Assembly: GCA_965200615.1 (NCBI GenBank)
Contig: OZ241377.1
Location: forward strand, 2,542,001-2,606,000
DNA length: 64,000 bases
From: Bin5 sp965200615
GTDB taxonomy: Bacteria > Chloroflexota > Anaerolineae > Caldilineales > Caldilineaceae
Reading direction: 5' to 3'
Position numbers and translations under genes: made by a program. The notes below the pieces were generated by a model. The model saw nothing but the letters and a program-made list of their open reading frames with translations, searched no databases and was not told the origin of the DNA. Shown in pieces: positions 16,452 to 25,012 of this stretch (its first letter is position 1; each line of letters begins with the position of its first letter).

Positions 16452-18842
16452 CTATCCGTCGTCGGAGTCAGCCTCCTCCTCCGAAACGTCTACTACCTCC
16501 AGAGTGTAGGTCCCCTCTTCATCGCCCAGTGCAGAGCTGACCTCGACGATCAGCTGCAGATCGCTGGGAATTTCCAGCTCCTCCAGCGCGGCGTCAGTAT
16601 CATATGAATCGTCATCTGTCATGATCGGCGAATCGCCGTCAAGATAGAGGGCCAGGTAGGTATCGAAATCCTCGCTGCGGGCAAATATGCTGATAACGTC
16701 CCCCCCGGAGAGCGGTAGGGTGTACTGCACGACTGTTTGGGCTGCAAGCGTTGCCGTAATGACGTCTCCGATGGCGATCTCGCCTCCATCAACTGTCTCC
16801 ACCGCCAGCAAAGTGTCGAGGTGAGCTACGGCAGCGTCGAGCAGAACGTCGTCATCTTCATCCGCCAGCAGAGTCTCTCTCGTAACCGGCACGAGCACAG
16901 TGGGCACGACGCCAATGCCCTCGATGTGGATTTCGCCGTCGGCGTCAACCGATCGGCCGACGGTAAACGTGAAGTACTCATCGTCGGGCATCTTAATGCT
17001 CTTGATGCTGCCGCCCAGCCCGCCGGTGGGGTAGTGGCCGACGATGGAGGCGCGGTCATCGATGGTCATATCGTAAGAGAAAAACTCACAGGCGCTGAGG
17101 CAGAACGGGCCGACGATGACGACGACTTCGCCATCGTAACGCAGGTCTTCCGCCGGCAGGTAGTAGCGGTCCTCCCCGTCCGGGTTGAAGTAGAATTCGC
17201 CGCGATCCTCATCATAGTAACCGGCATTTCCCAGGACATGCGGCTCGTGGAAGAAGTAGGCTGCCATCTGATCGGCGAGAAAGCCGCTGCCGCCCCCATT
17301 CTGGCGCATGTCGATGATGAGGCCGTTGACGGCGTAACGCTTCAAAGTGCGGATCATGCGCTCCCACAGTTGCACTGTCAACACGCTGTTGTCGGAGAAG
17401 CTGTCGATCTTGACGTAGCCGTAGTCGTTTTCGCCGTACTCGTCCGCTTCCAGCAGCTTATAGTCTACGGGGATTTCGAACCCGGTTGTCCCCCTTGCAA
17501 AGGAGGAAAAGCTGAAGCTGTCGTACTCGCCGATAACCTTCATCGTTTCCGTCACCTCTTCGTCTTCCGCGTCTATCCAGGTCAGCTCGACCTCCGTCTC
17601 GATCGGGAAGCGGACCGCATAGCGCATCTGCTGCAAGCGCTGGAAGTGACCTGTGCTGAAGGGCGCGGAGTGGGCCACCGCGTTGCTGATGACGTCGGCG
17701 ATTGGCGCCCCGTCGATGGAGACGATCTCAGTTCCAAGTGTGATGCCAGCTTCCTCGGCCGGGCTGCCTTCGGTGACGTAATTGACGATCACCGGACCTT
17801 CCTCGGTCTCTCGTATCGCAATGCCCAGGCCGCCGGCGATGTCCTGCTGAAAGTCTTCGCGAATGAAGGGGCCGCTCACATGACCGTCAGGAATCGACCA
17901 GCTGAAGTCGCGTAGCGCCCGCTGGTAGTCTCGAGAATCCTCATCCGCTGCGGCAGTCTCAAAACGGGGCAGGAACTCCGTCCGCTTCGCCTCCCAGTCA
18001 ATTCCCTTATACTCGGTAAATGCGTACTCCTTCTTCAGCAGATCGATCAGTGAGTTGAAGGCGTCGGGATAGGACTGATCGGAGTAGTCGACGAGCGCGA
18101 TGCCCTCCGGTTCGATCAGGTCGACGACAGGGTTGCTTGAACGGTCGAAGCTGAATGGCTCGACGTCCATGTTTACGATCGTATACCCTTGAGGCAGGAT
18201 CACGATCGGGTCATCTTCGGTAAAGAGGAGCCCGTCTTCGCCGAAGCCGGAGGGAAAGCCCTGCTCAGCGTCGGGCGCGTAGACAAGGAAGATCCCGCCG
18301 ACGATTTCCCGTTCCGTTTCGATCTCGTCGCTGATGCGGGTCGAAGCGTAAGCCGTCGACCAGCCGCCGCCGTAAAGATCCCTTTCCTCAAGGAAGGGAT
18401 CGCCAAAGGTATTGTCCCAGTAGGCGATGGCGAAAACCTGTACGCCCTGGTCTTCCGAACTGTCGTTGTCGACGTCGCGGTAGCTTCCTTGTGGCTCGAT
18501 GGGGAGGGCGAGCGAGTACTCGAAGGGCGACGTAAAGAAATCTGAAGTTATCTGGCCGATCGTTTGGGATTCGACAGGCATAAGGAAGTGTTCATTGCGA
18601 TCGACGAATCCGGCCTGATCTTCGAGGATCACGAGCGGTTGCGCTACGCCAATGGTGAAGTAGGGCGCGGTATAGTTGACACTCCCGGAAATCCTGACTG
18701 CACCGCCTTCGTCATTTACAATTTGGGCGGCTGGGGGCGCTTCGCTCTCTTCCTGAGCGAGGGTATCGGAAGCGAAAAACGATCCCAAAATCAGTGCTGT
18801 AGCAAGAAGAACACAGATCCCTCCAACCAAACGTGCTTTCAT
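16452..18842 (-). CDS. Secreted S41-family protease with PDZ and pre-peptidase-like C-terminal domain
   Basis: The start at 18842 follows AGGAG. The 796-residue protein begins with a signal peptide (KARLVGGICVLLATALILG, cut near LAQ). It has an N-terminal beta-rich region, a PDZ domain (residues about 345-400, GLGIAIRETEEGP, GSPAEEAGI), and the C-terminal-processing-protease fold with DMRQNGGGSG and LSACEFF, whose Ser is the likely nucleophile. The last 110 residues resemble a bacterial pre-peptidase C-terminal (PPC) domain (DVISIFARSEDFDTYLALYL), and the tail is acidic. It probably processes or degrades extracytoplasmic proteins. Confidence 0.85.
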   Translation of the reverse strand: MKARLVGGICVLLATALILGSFFASDTLAQEESEAPPAAQIVNDEGGAVRISGSVNYTAPYFTIGVAQPLVILEDQAGFVDRNEHFLMPVESQTIGQITSDFFTSPFEYSLALPIEPQGSYRDVDNDSSEDQGVQVFAIAYWDNTFGDPFLEERDLYGGGWSTAYASTRISDEIETEREIVGGIFLVYAPDAEQGFPSGFGEDGLLFTEDDPIVILPQGYTIVNMDVEPFSFDRSSNPVVDLIEPEGIALVDYSDQSYPDAFNSLIDLLKKEYAFTEYKGIDWEAKRTEFLPRFETAAADEDSRDYQRALRDFSWSIPDGHVSGPFIREDFQQDIAGGLGIAIRETEEGPVIVNYVTEGSPAEEAGITLGTEIVSIDGAPIADVISNAVAHSAPFSTGHFQRLQQMRYAVRFPIETEVELTWIDAEDEEVTETMKVIGEYDSFSFSSFARGTTGFEIPVDYKLLEADEYGENDYGYVKIDSFSDNSVLTVQLWERMIRTLKRYAVNGLIIDMRQNGGGSGFLADQMAAYFFHEPHVLGNAGYYDEDRGEFYFNPDGEDRYYLPAEDLRYDGEVVVIVGPFCLSACEFFSYDMTIDDRASIVGHYPTGGLGGSIKSIKMPDDEYFTFTVGRSVDADGEIHIEGIGVVPTVLVPVTRETLLADEDDDVLLDAAVAHLDTLLAVETVDGGEIAIGDVITATLAAQTVVQYTLPLSGGDVISIFARSEDFDTYLALYLDGDSPIMTDDDSYDTDAALEELEIPSDLQLIVEVSSALGDEEGTYTLEVVDVSEEEADSDDG

Positions 18843-18919
18843 TCTATATCTCCTTGAGACTGTTATTTCCTGTCCGGACAAAGGGTTTCGACGGCTGACT
18901 TTCCGAATAAATGACCACT

Positions 18920-19888
18920 TCAGGTCAACCTGGCCCTCTCAAAATCAATCATATCATCCAGGATTTCCGGCAACAAGTGAGTAGGCGTCCATCCGATTTC
19001 GTCGGCGATCTTTGAGATTTCCGGTACCCGGCGTCGCAACTCCTCGAATCCATCCGCGTAGGCTTGGTCGTAGGGCAGATAGTGGATTGCCGATGTAGAA
19101 TCGGCGCGGTCTACTGTCAGTTCTGCCAGTTCGCGGATTGTCACCTCGTGGTTGCTGCCGATGTTGTAGATCTGTCCGCTGGCTGTCGTCCGGCCCAGTA
19201 ATCCAACTATTGCTTGCACGACATCACCTACATGACAGAAGCAGCGAGTCTGCAAACCGTCGCCGTAGACGGTCAGAGGCTGCCCTCGCAGGGCCTGCCT
19301 GACAAACCTTGGCAGGACCATACCGAAACGGCCTGTCTGTCGCGGCCCAACGACATTGAACAGGCGCATTATTGTGAGCGGCAGTCCAAACTCCTGGTGA
19401 GCGGCCAGAGCGAGGAACTCATCGAGCAGTTTGGTGGCGGCGTACACCCATCGTGTGCGGCCGGGCGGACCGAGGATCAGGTCGTCGTTTTCCGAAAAAG
19501 GCAGAGCTTCGCTCTTGCCATAGACTTCACTTGTGCTGGCTATAAGAGTTTGGCAGCCATGGCGGCGGGCGGCGGCCAGCAGGGCGTGGGTACCGAGAAC
19601 GTTGGTCTCGATCGTCTGCATGGGGTGTTCCAGGATCAGGTGCACGCCGACTGCGGCCGCCAGATGCACGATTGCGTCGGCGCGACGGGCGAGCCCGTCC
19701 AGCGCGGCGCCGTCGTCAAGAGCGGCTTGCGTAAAAGAGAAGCGGGGATGCCCCAGAAAACCGCGGATGTTTTCCGCCGAACCGGTGCTGAGGTTGTCCA
19801 GAACGGAGACTGAGTCGCCGCGATTCAGCAGCGCGTCGGCGAGGTGGCTCCCGATGAATCCGGCGCCTCCTGTGATGAGGACATGCAT
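18920..19888 (-). CDS. NAD-dependent sugar-nucleotide epimerase/dehydratase
   Basis: The 322-residue protein is an extended short-chain dehydrogenase. It has the N-terminal dinucleotide motif TGGAGFIGS, the catalytic YAATK (Tyr-x-x-x-Lys), STSEVYG before it, and NVVGPRQ after it. It resembles UDP-glucose 4-epimerase, UDP-glucuronate decarboxylase and dTDP-glucose dehydratase; which of these cannot be settled. The third of three clustered ATGs (19888) has the best spacing from GGAG. It lies 100 bp after purH and 77 bp before the S41 gene on one strand. Confidence 0.88.
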   Translation of the reverse strand: MHVLITGGAGFIGSHLADALLNRGDSVSVLDNLSTGSAENIRGFLGHPRFSFTQAALDDGAALDGLARRADAIVHLAAAVGVHLILEHPMQTIETNVLGTHALLAAARRHGCQTLIASTSEVYGKSEALPFSENDDLILGPPGRTRWVYAATKLLDEFLALAAHQEFGLPLTIMRLFNVVGPRQTGRFGMVLPRFVRQALRGQPLTVYGDGLQTRCFCHVGDVVQAIVGLLGRTTASGQIYNIGSNHEVTIRELAELTVDRADSTSAIHYLPYDQAYADGFEELRRRVPEISKIADEIGWTPTHLLPEILDDMIDFERARLT

Positions 19889-19988
19889 AGGCATCTCCAA
19901 GCTGCGTAAGTCCTGTAGATTGGCGCCAGTGGCCGGCAAAGACCACCCGATGGCTGCCGTTTCCATTCTGCGAACCGTAACTGCTGCA

Positions 19989-21536
19989 CTAATGCCGAAA
20001 ATGCCGCGTACCGGTGAAGGCCATTACCAGGCCCAACCGGTCGCAACATTCTATAACCTCCCCGTCGCGTATGGAGCCCCCGGGCTGTACAACCGCGGCC
20101 ACGCCGTGTGCGGCCGCAGCTTCGATGCCGTCAGAAAAGGGAAAGAAAGCGTCCGACGCCATCACCGCGCCGTGTGCCCTCTCTCCGGCCTTGTGTCCGG
20201 CGAGCATGACCGAATCTACGCGGCTCATCTGGCCAGCGCCCACGCCAACAGTTGCGCGATTCCTGACGTAAACGATGGCGTTGCTTTTGACGTGGCGGCA
20301 GACGCGCCAGGCAAAGGCGAGGTCAGCCAGCTGTGACGCATCGGGCCTGTTTTGGGTGACTATGCGCCAGTTGTCAGGCTCGACGTCTTGCCGGCTGTCG
20401 TCCGGCTCCTGTACGAGGGCCCCGCCGTAGACGGTGCGGACATTGAGAGGGTGAGGGGCGGTGCCGCAGGCGCGCAGAATGCGCAGGTTTTTTTTGCGCC
20501 GGAGCAAGGTCAGAGCCTCCTCGTCAAAGGCGGGCGCGACGACAATCTCCACGAACAGCTTAGCCATCCTTTCGGCGGTCGCCCTGTCAAGCGTCCGGTT
20601 AACGGAGATGATGCTGCCGAATGCGCTTACCGGGTCGGAGGCGAGGGCGTTGTCATAGGCGCACGATAATGTGTCGGCAGAGGCGAGCCCGCAGGGATTG
20701 CTGTGCTTGATGATGGCGACCGTCGGAGCGTCGAAATCCTGGGCGGCCTGCCAGCTGCCGTCCATGTCCAGCCAGTTGTTGTAGCTCATCTCCTGGCCGT
20801 GGAGTTGCTCAAAGGCGGGTGAGCCGTTGCTATGTCGATAAAATGCGCCTTGCTGATGGGGGTTTTCCCCATAGCGCATCACCTGCACGCGTTCGAGATT
20901 CAGTTGAATTTGCGCGGGCATCTTGGACACCTCCTCTTCCTGCGTCTGCTCCTGCGTTTGCTGCCTTGCAAGGAAGTTGGAGATGGCCGTATCGTAAGCG
21001 GCCGTGTGGCGAAAAGCCTTCAGCGCCAGCGCCTGTCTGGTTTCTGCGTCCAGCCCGCCGTCGGAAATGTCCGGCGCCACGCGTTCATAATCGGCCGGAT
21101 CGCAAATGACCGTCACAGACTCAAAATTCTTGGCCGCTGCCCGCAAGAGGGCCACGCCGCCAATGTCGATCTGCTCAACAGCTTCGGCCAGGCATACGCT
21201 CTCCCCGGCAACGGTCTGCTGAAAGGGATAGAGGTTGACGATAACCAGATCGATCGGGAGGAGACCTTTCTGTTCCAGCTCGGAAAGATGCTCCTGGGTG
21301 CGGCGGGCGAGAATGCCGCCGTGTATCGCCGGATGCAGGGTTTTGACGCGGCCATCGAGAATCTCCGGGAAGCCGGTAAGGGCCTCGGTGAGTGTAACGG
21401 GCAGGCCGGAATCGGCAAGTTGGGTGGCGGTGCCGCCGCTGGCGACCAGCTCAATTCCGGCGTCGTGCAGCTTCTGGGCAAAGGAAGTCAGTCCGGTCTT
21501 GTCGGACACCGAGATCAGCGCGCGCTGGTTTGGCAT
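19989..21536 (-). CDS. purH: Bifunctional AICAR transformylase/IMP cyclohydrolase
   Basis: The ATG at 21536 follows CAGGAG. The 515-residue product has the N-terminal IMP cyclohydrolase (MGS-like) domain, starting RALISVSDKTGL, and the C-terminal AICAR formyltransferase domain (MRYGENPHQ, IIKHSNPCG, ending VVQPGGSIRDGE). It carries out the last two steps of IMP synthesis with 10-formyl-tetrahydrofolate. Its leader contains a ZTP riboswitch and a terminator, so expression should rise when ZMP/ZTP accumulates from lack of formyl-folate. Confidence 0.97.
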   Translation of the reverse strand: MPNQRALISVSDKTGLTSFAQKLHDAGIELVASGGTATQLADSGLPVTLTEALTGFPEILDGRVKTLHPAIHGGILARRTQEHLSELEQKGLLPIDLVIVNLYPFQQTVAGESVCLAEAVEQIDIGGVALLRAAAKNFESVTVICDPADYERVAPDISDGGLDAETRQALALKAFRHTAAYDTAISNFLARQQTQEQTQEEEVSKMPAQIQLNLERVQVMRYGENPHQQGAFYRHSNGSPAFEQLHGQEMSYNNWLDMDGSWQAAQDFDAPTVAIIKHSNPCGLASADTLSCAYDNALASDPVSAFGSIISVNRTLDRATAERMAKLFVEIVVAPAFDEEALTLLRRKKNLRILRACGTAPHPLNVRTVYGGALVQEPDDSRQDVEPDNWRIVTQNRPDASQLADLAFAWRVCRHVKSNAIVYVRNRATVGVGAGQMSRVDSVMLAGHKAGERAHGAVMASDAFFPFSDGIEAAAAHGVAAVVQPGGSIRDGEVIECCDRLGLVMAFTGTRHFRH

Positions 21537-21570
21537 GGAGACGCTCCTGTATAGACGCAAAGGTTCTGGC

Positions 21571-21605
21571 AAACAAAAAAGGCAGTCGGAAAAAACCCAA
21601 CTGCC
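21571..21605 (-). terminator. Riboswitch-controlled terminator before purH
   Basis: On the minus strand GGCAGTTGG (21605-21597) pairs with CCGACTGCC (21589-21581), with one G-T wobble, and is followed by TTTTTTGTTT. It sits between the ZTP aptamer and the purH ribosome site, the expected position of an expression platform. Confidence 0.88.
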
Positions 21606-21608
21606 CCA

Positions 21609-21745
21609 GCCCAGGCGATCGACTGTGCATAAAGGGAAACAGTTCCCCGCTCCTCTCCCCCGTGGTATCTCTCCACCAAATTGAAGGGCCAACTGCTTTG
21701 CCGACTCTCCGGCAATTGAACCCGTCAGTCCGCCAGTCGAGGAGC
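21609..21745 (-). ncRNA. ZTP (pfl) riboswitch aptamer
   Basis: On the minus strand P1 is GCTCCTC (21745-21739) pairing with GAGGAGC (21655-21649). The conserved GACTGGCGGA follows the 5' strand, and the conserved ACCACGGGGGAG leads into the 3' strand. After a linker, the second conserved domain reads CGCCTGGGC (about 21617-21609). These are the two conserved domains of the pfl/ZTP class, which binds ZTP or ZMP and is known upstream of purH and folate genes. The linker and hairpin between them are longer than in minimal examples. Confidence 0.9.
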
Positions 21746-21764
21746 CCGTCCTTAATTGGTTTGC

Positions 21765-21793
21765 ATGTTATCACATGGGAAGTGCCGAGGCAA
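21765..21793 (-). promoter_or_regulatory. Probable purH promoter
   Basis: On the minus strand TTGCCT (21793-21788) and TAACAT (21770-21765) are 17 bp apart. Transcription would begin about 10-20 nt before the riboswitch P1 stem. Confidence 0.5.
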
Positions 21794-21909
21794 AGGCGAC
21801 CAAGCGTGAAAGCTCAAGCCAAGACATCAGAATTCTGAAGTTTTCGGGCTGCTGACGATAGTCCTCTATCAGCCCTATGTGACAAAAAATGCTCAGATCC
21901 GCAGCTGTC

Positions 21910-21918
21910 TGCTATACT
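21910..21918 (+). promoter_or_regulatory. Extended -10 promoter element for gnd
   Basis: TGCTATACT matches the extended -10 form TGn-TATAAT, 50 bp before the gnd ATG. The -35 match (TGCTCA) is poor. The same TGnTATACT form occurs before mreB and nuoA2. Confidence 0.4.
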
Positions 21919-21968
21919 GTGCAGGAATTTCTGAAGAAAGAAGGCGCACCGTCACAAGGAGAGAACCA

Positions 21969-23396
21969 ATGAGTGATGCCACAGCCCCTCGTGGGGATAT
22001 TGCCGTTTCCGGCCTGGCCGTGATGGGACAGAATCTGGTGCTCAACCTGGAGCGCAATGGCTACAATGTCGTTGTTCACAATCGCACCACGTCCAAAATG
22101 ACCGACTTCGCGGCCGAGCATGTTGGCAAAAACCTGATCCCCGCGGTGACGTTGGAGGAAGTGGTGGCGAATCTCGTGCGGCCGCGCCGTGTACTGTTGA
22201 TGGTTCAGGCCGGCCGGCCCGTAGACGCGGTGCTGGACGCCCTTGTGCCGCTGCTGGCCGAGGGCGATATCGTCATGGACGGCGGGAACAGCTACTTTCC
22301 GGACACTGAGCGGCGCAGCCAGGAACTGACGGCCAAAGGCCTGGTCTACATGGGGGTCGGCGTCAGCGGAGGAGAGGAAGGCGCACTCTGGGGACCATCG
22401 ATCATGCCCGGCGGCGCCGCGGAGGGTTGGGAAGCGGTTGGACCGATGCTGCGGGCGATCTCCGCCAAAGCCGATGAAGACGGCGAACCTTGCGTCAGCT
22501 ACATAGGGCGCGGCGGCGCAGGCCACTATGTGAAGATGGTTCACAATGGCATCGAATACGGGGACATGCAGCTCATTGCAGAGGCGTATGACATTCTGCA
22601 GCAAGTTTTGGGGTTGAGCGCAACTGAGTTGGCGGAAGTATTCGCCGAGTGGAATGAAGGCGAGTTGGATAGCTTCCTGATCGAAATCACGAGCAGGATA
22701 TTCAGGAGGTTGGATGAGGAGAGCGGCCGCGCGCTGGTGGACATGGTGCTCGACAAAGCGCAGCAGAAGGGCACAGGCAAATGGACAAGCCAGAACGCCA
22801 TGGACGTAGGCGCTCCGATTCCAACCATCAACAGCGCGGTAACCGGCCGCATCATCTCGTCGTTGAAGGAGGAACGAATCGCGGCATCCGCGCAACTGCC
22901 AGGTCCGGAAACGCCAACCTATGAAGGTGACCGCCGGGAGTTGATAGACGCTACGCGTGACGCTTTGTACGCAAGCAAGATCAGTGCTTACGCGCAGGGG
23001 ATGGCGCTGCTGAGGCAAGCAAGCGAGGAGTACGACTACGGGCTGAATCTGGGTGAAATCGCGGCGATCTGGCGGTCCGGCTGCATAATAAGGGCCCGTT
23101 TTCTCAACCGCATAACCGACGCCTACAACCGCAACCCGGCGTTGACGAACCTGCTGCTGGACGATGAGTTTCGGGCGGCGGTGACTCAGAGGCTGCCGGC
23201 GTGGCGGAAAGTGATCCAGCTGGCGGTTGCGAGAGGTATCCCCACTCCGGCGTTCAGCGTCAGCCTGGCCTACTATGACAGCTATCGCAGCGCGCGCCTG
23301 CCGGCCAATCTGATCCAGGCGCAGCGGGACTTCTTCGGCGCGCACACCTACGAACGCACCGACCGGGAAGGCATCTTTCACAGTGAGTGGGAATAG
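21969..23396 (+). CDS. gnd: 6-phosphogluconate dehydrogenase, decarboxylating
   Basis: The ATG at 21969 follows AAGGAGAGAACCA. The 475-residue protein is the usual length of the dimeric enzyme. It has the N-terminal dinucleotide-binding region (VSGLAVMGQNLVLN), VHNRT, the substrate motif VGVSGGEEGA, the catalytic HYVKMVHNGIEYGDMQ, and KGTGKWT in the all-helical domain. It oxidises 6-phosphogluconate to ribulose 5-phosphate and CO2 and makes NADPH in the pentose phosphate pathway. A thioredoxin-like gene starts 8 bp after its stop. Confidence 0.97.
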   Translation: MSDATAPRGDIAVSGLAVMGQNLVLNLERNGYNVVVHNRTTSKMTDFAAEHVGKNLIPAVTLEEVVANLVRPRRVLLMVQAGRPVDAVLDALVPLLAEGDIVMDGGNSYFPDTERRSQELTAKGLVYMGVGVSGGEEGALWGPSIMPGGAAEGWEAVGPMLRAISAKADEDGEPCVSYIGRGGAGHYVKMVHNGIEYGDMQLIAEAYDILQQVLGLSATELAEVFAEWNEGELDSFLIEITSRIFRRLDEESGRALVDMVLDKAQQKGTGKWTSQNAMDVGAPIPTINSAVTGRIISSLKEERIAASAQLPGPETPTYEGDRRELIDATRDALYASKISAYAQGMALLRQASEEYDYGLNLGEIAAIWRSGCIIRARFLNRITDAYNRNPALTNLLLDDEFRAAVTQRLPAWRKVIQLAVARGIPTPAFSVSLAYYDSYRSARLPANLIQAQRDFFGAHTYERTDREGIFHSEWE

Positions 23397-23404
23397 GACG
23401 TTAG

Positions 23405-24064
23405 TTGATTAACCGCTGGCATGCAACAATCCCTTTCATCTTCCTGTTGGGCGCCGGCTGGATCTGGATCAGCCGCCCTTCCATCGACGCATCGACCTTT
23501 GATACGCCGCGGCCGGCGTTGCACCACCCGGCCCCCGATTTCACGCTGCCGCGCTTTAGTGCGGCTGGCGAAACGGAAGATCGGTTCATCCTTTCAATGG
23601 AGAAGGGTCGACCGGTTGTCCTGAACTTCTGGGCAACCTGGTGCGGTCCCTGCCGCCGCGAGTTTCCTGCCTTGCAGGCAGCAGCCGCGCGACATGGCGG
23701 TTGCATGGCGCAGGCCCAACTGGATGGAGAGAACCGGCAGAATCGAGTAGACCGGGACTCAGGTTTGGACTGCGTCCTGTTCCTGGGGGTCAATCAAGGT
23801 GAGAGCTCCGACACCGTAGCCCGTTTCCTGAATGAAATTGGGGGCCCGGCAGGGGGGGGAAAGAGTTCGACGACCGGGCAGGCCGGCATCAGTCCAGAGT
23901 TTGAGATCGTCCTGGACAGCTCTCTCGAGGTGGGGCGGCGCTACAACGTTCAGGGGCTCCCACTCACCTACTTTATCGATGCCGAGGGCATCATCCGCGG
24001 CGTATGGTCGGGCGAAATGAATAGCGTAATCCTGGCAGAGCGAGTCGCTGAAATACTACCATGA
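23405..24064 (+). CDS. Membrane-anchored TlpA/ResA-like thioredoxin
   Basis: The 219-residue protein starts at a TTG with AGGA overlapping the gnd stop. An N-terminal membrane anchor (FIFLLGAGWIWI) precedes a thioredoxin fold with the redox centre WCGPC (Cys80, Cys83), FLGVNQGES and the cis-proline loop GLPLTYFID. Such proteins reduce disulfides outside the membrane, for example in cytochrome c maturation. An extra polar stretch of about 20 residues after the active-site helix (GENRQNRVDRDSG) is unusual. Its stop overlaps the next start by 4 bp. Confidence 0.85.
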   Translation: MINRWHATIPFIFLLGAGWIWISRPSIDASTFDTPRPALHHPAPDFTLPRFSAAGETEDRFILSMEKGRPVVLNFWATWCGPCRREFPALQAAAARHGGCMAQAQLDGENRQNRVDRDSGLDCVLFLGVNQGESSDTVARFLNEIGGPAGGGKSSTTGQAGISPEFEIVLDSSLEVGRRYNVQGLPLTYFIDAEGIIRGVWSGEMNSVILAERVAEILP

Positions 24065-24966
24065 AGACCGAGCGTGAGAAGCTGGCTGAGGTCTTGCGCC
24101 ATCTGAAAATTGATGACGCTTCGCTTTTGGGGAGAGGGATGACTTCCTCCTTATACGACATTGGCGGCGGGCGCGTCCTGAAAATCCATAACGGCCGGCA
24201 AGAGCAGGGTTATCTCCCGCAATTGCAGCGCTTTACGGAGCTGCTTCAAAGATATTCCTTCCCATTTGCAGTACCCCTCATCTACGAATACGGCTCCGCC
24301 AGAGACGTACACTTTCATGTCGAACGGCGTCTTCCCGGACTCGACTTTGCTGAAGTCTTCCCCCGTCTGACCGCTCCTGAACGTCGCAGTGCAATCGAGT
24401 CCTTTTTGGATGGCCTTCCCCCCTTGCATGCCGTCCATCTGCCGCACCTGCCATTCGGCGAACCGCTGAACGAACTGGAGGAGATAACCTCGGACACCTG
24501 GCCCAACTACCTGCGGGCGCGCATCGAAGCAACCCTGACGCAATCCTACGCCGATTTGCAGGAGGACCTGGCCGACGTGGACCGGATAGTGGAAGGGTTC
24601 TACCGGGAGCTCAGCGATCTGCCCCTCCGGCCGCAGAAATGCCTGGTGCATGGCGACTACTTCCCCGGCAATGTCCTGTGTGACGAGCGCGGAATTCTGA
24701 CGGCAGTCGTTGATTTCAGTTCGCTGACACTGATCGGCGACCCGCTCATGGATTTGGCGGGCGCCTACTATTTCTGGCGGATCTACGATTTTGTGACCGG
24801 GGCGGATTACGAATACCTGCGCGGCCAGATCGACGCTCGTTATGGTCCCCGTTGCTGGAAGCGCATCGACCTCTACTATACCTTCTACAGTTTGCGTTTC
24901 AGCGACTGTAAAGTCCCCGACAACCACACTTACCACTGGAGCCTGCGCCGTCTGCGGGAGTTGTGA
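24061..24966 (+). CDS. APH-fold phosphotransferase/kinase-like protein
   Basis: The 301-residue protein has the aminoglycoside-phosphotransferase/choline-kinase fold. The catalytic loop is CLVHGDYFPGNVL (HGD....N), followed by the metal-binding VVDFSSLTLIGDPLMDLAG. Family members phosphorylate small molecules such as antibiotics, choline, homoserine or fructosamines; the substrate cannot be deduced. The ATGA overlap with the thioredoxin gene indicates translational coupling. It ends 46 bp from the convergent O-antigen-ligase-like gene. Confidence 0.82.
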   Translation: MKTEREKLAEVLRHLKIDDASLLGRGMTSSLYDIGGGRVLKIHNGRQEQGYLPQLQRFTELLQRYSFPFAVPLIYEYGSARDVHFHVERRLPGLDFAEVFPRLTAPERRSAIESFLDGLPPLHAVHLPHLPFGEPLNELEEITSDTWPNYLRARIEATLTQSYADLQEDLADVDRIVEGFYRELSDLPLRPQKCLVHGDYFPGNVLCDERGILTAVVDFSSLTLIGDPLMDLAGAYYFWRIYDFVTGADYEYLRGQIDARYGPRCWKRIDLYYTFYSLRFSDCKVPDNHTYHWSLRRLREL

Positions 24967-25012
24967 ATCTACACCTCCAAGCCGTCAGTGCTCGGTCAGA
25001 CGGCAGGTGCAG

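Noticed and set aside
21912..23381. Long minus-strand open frame opposite gnd
   Set aside because: gnd is certain on the plus strand; the antisense product shows no motif and has no ribosome site.
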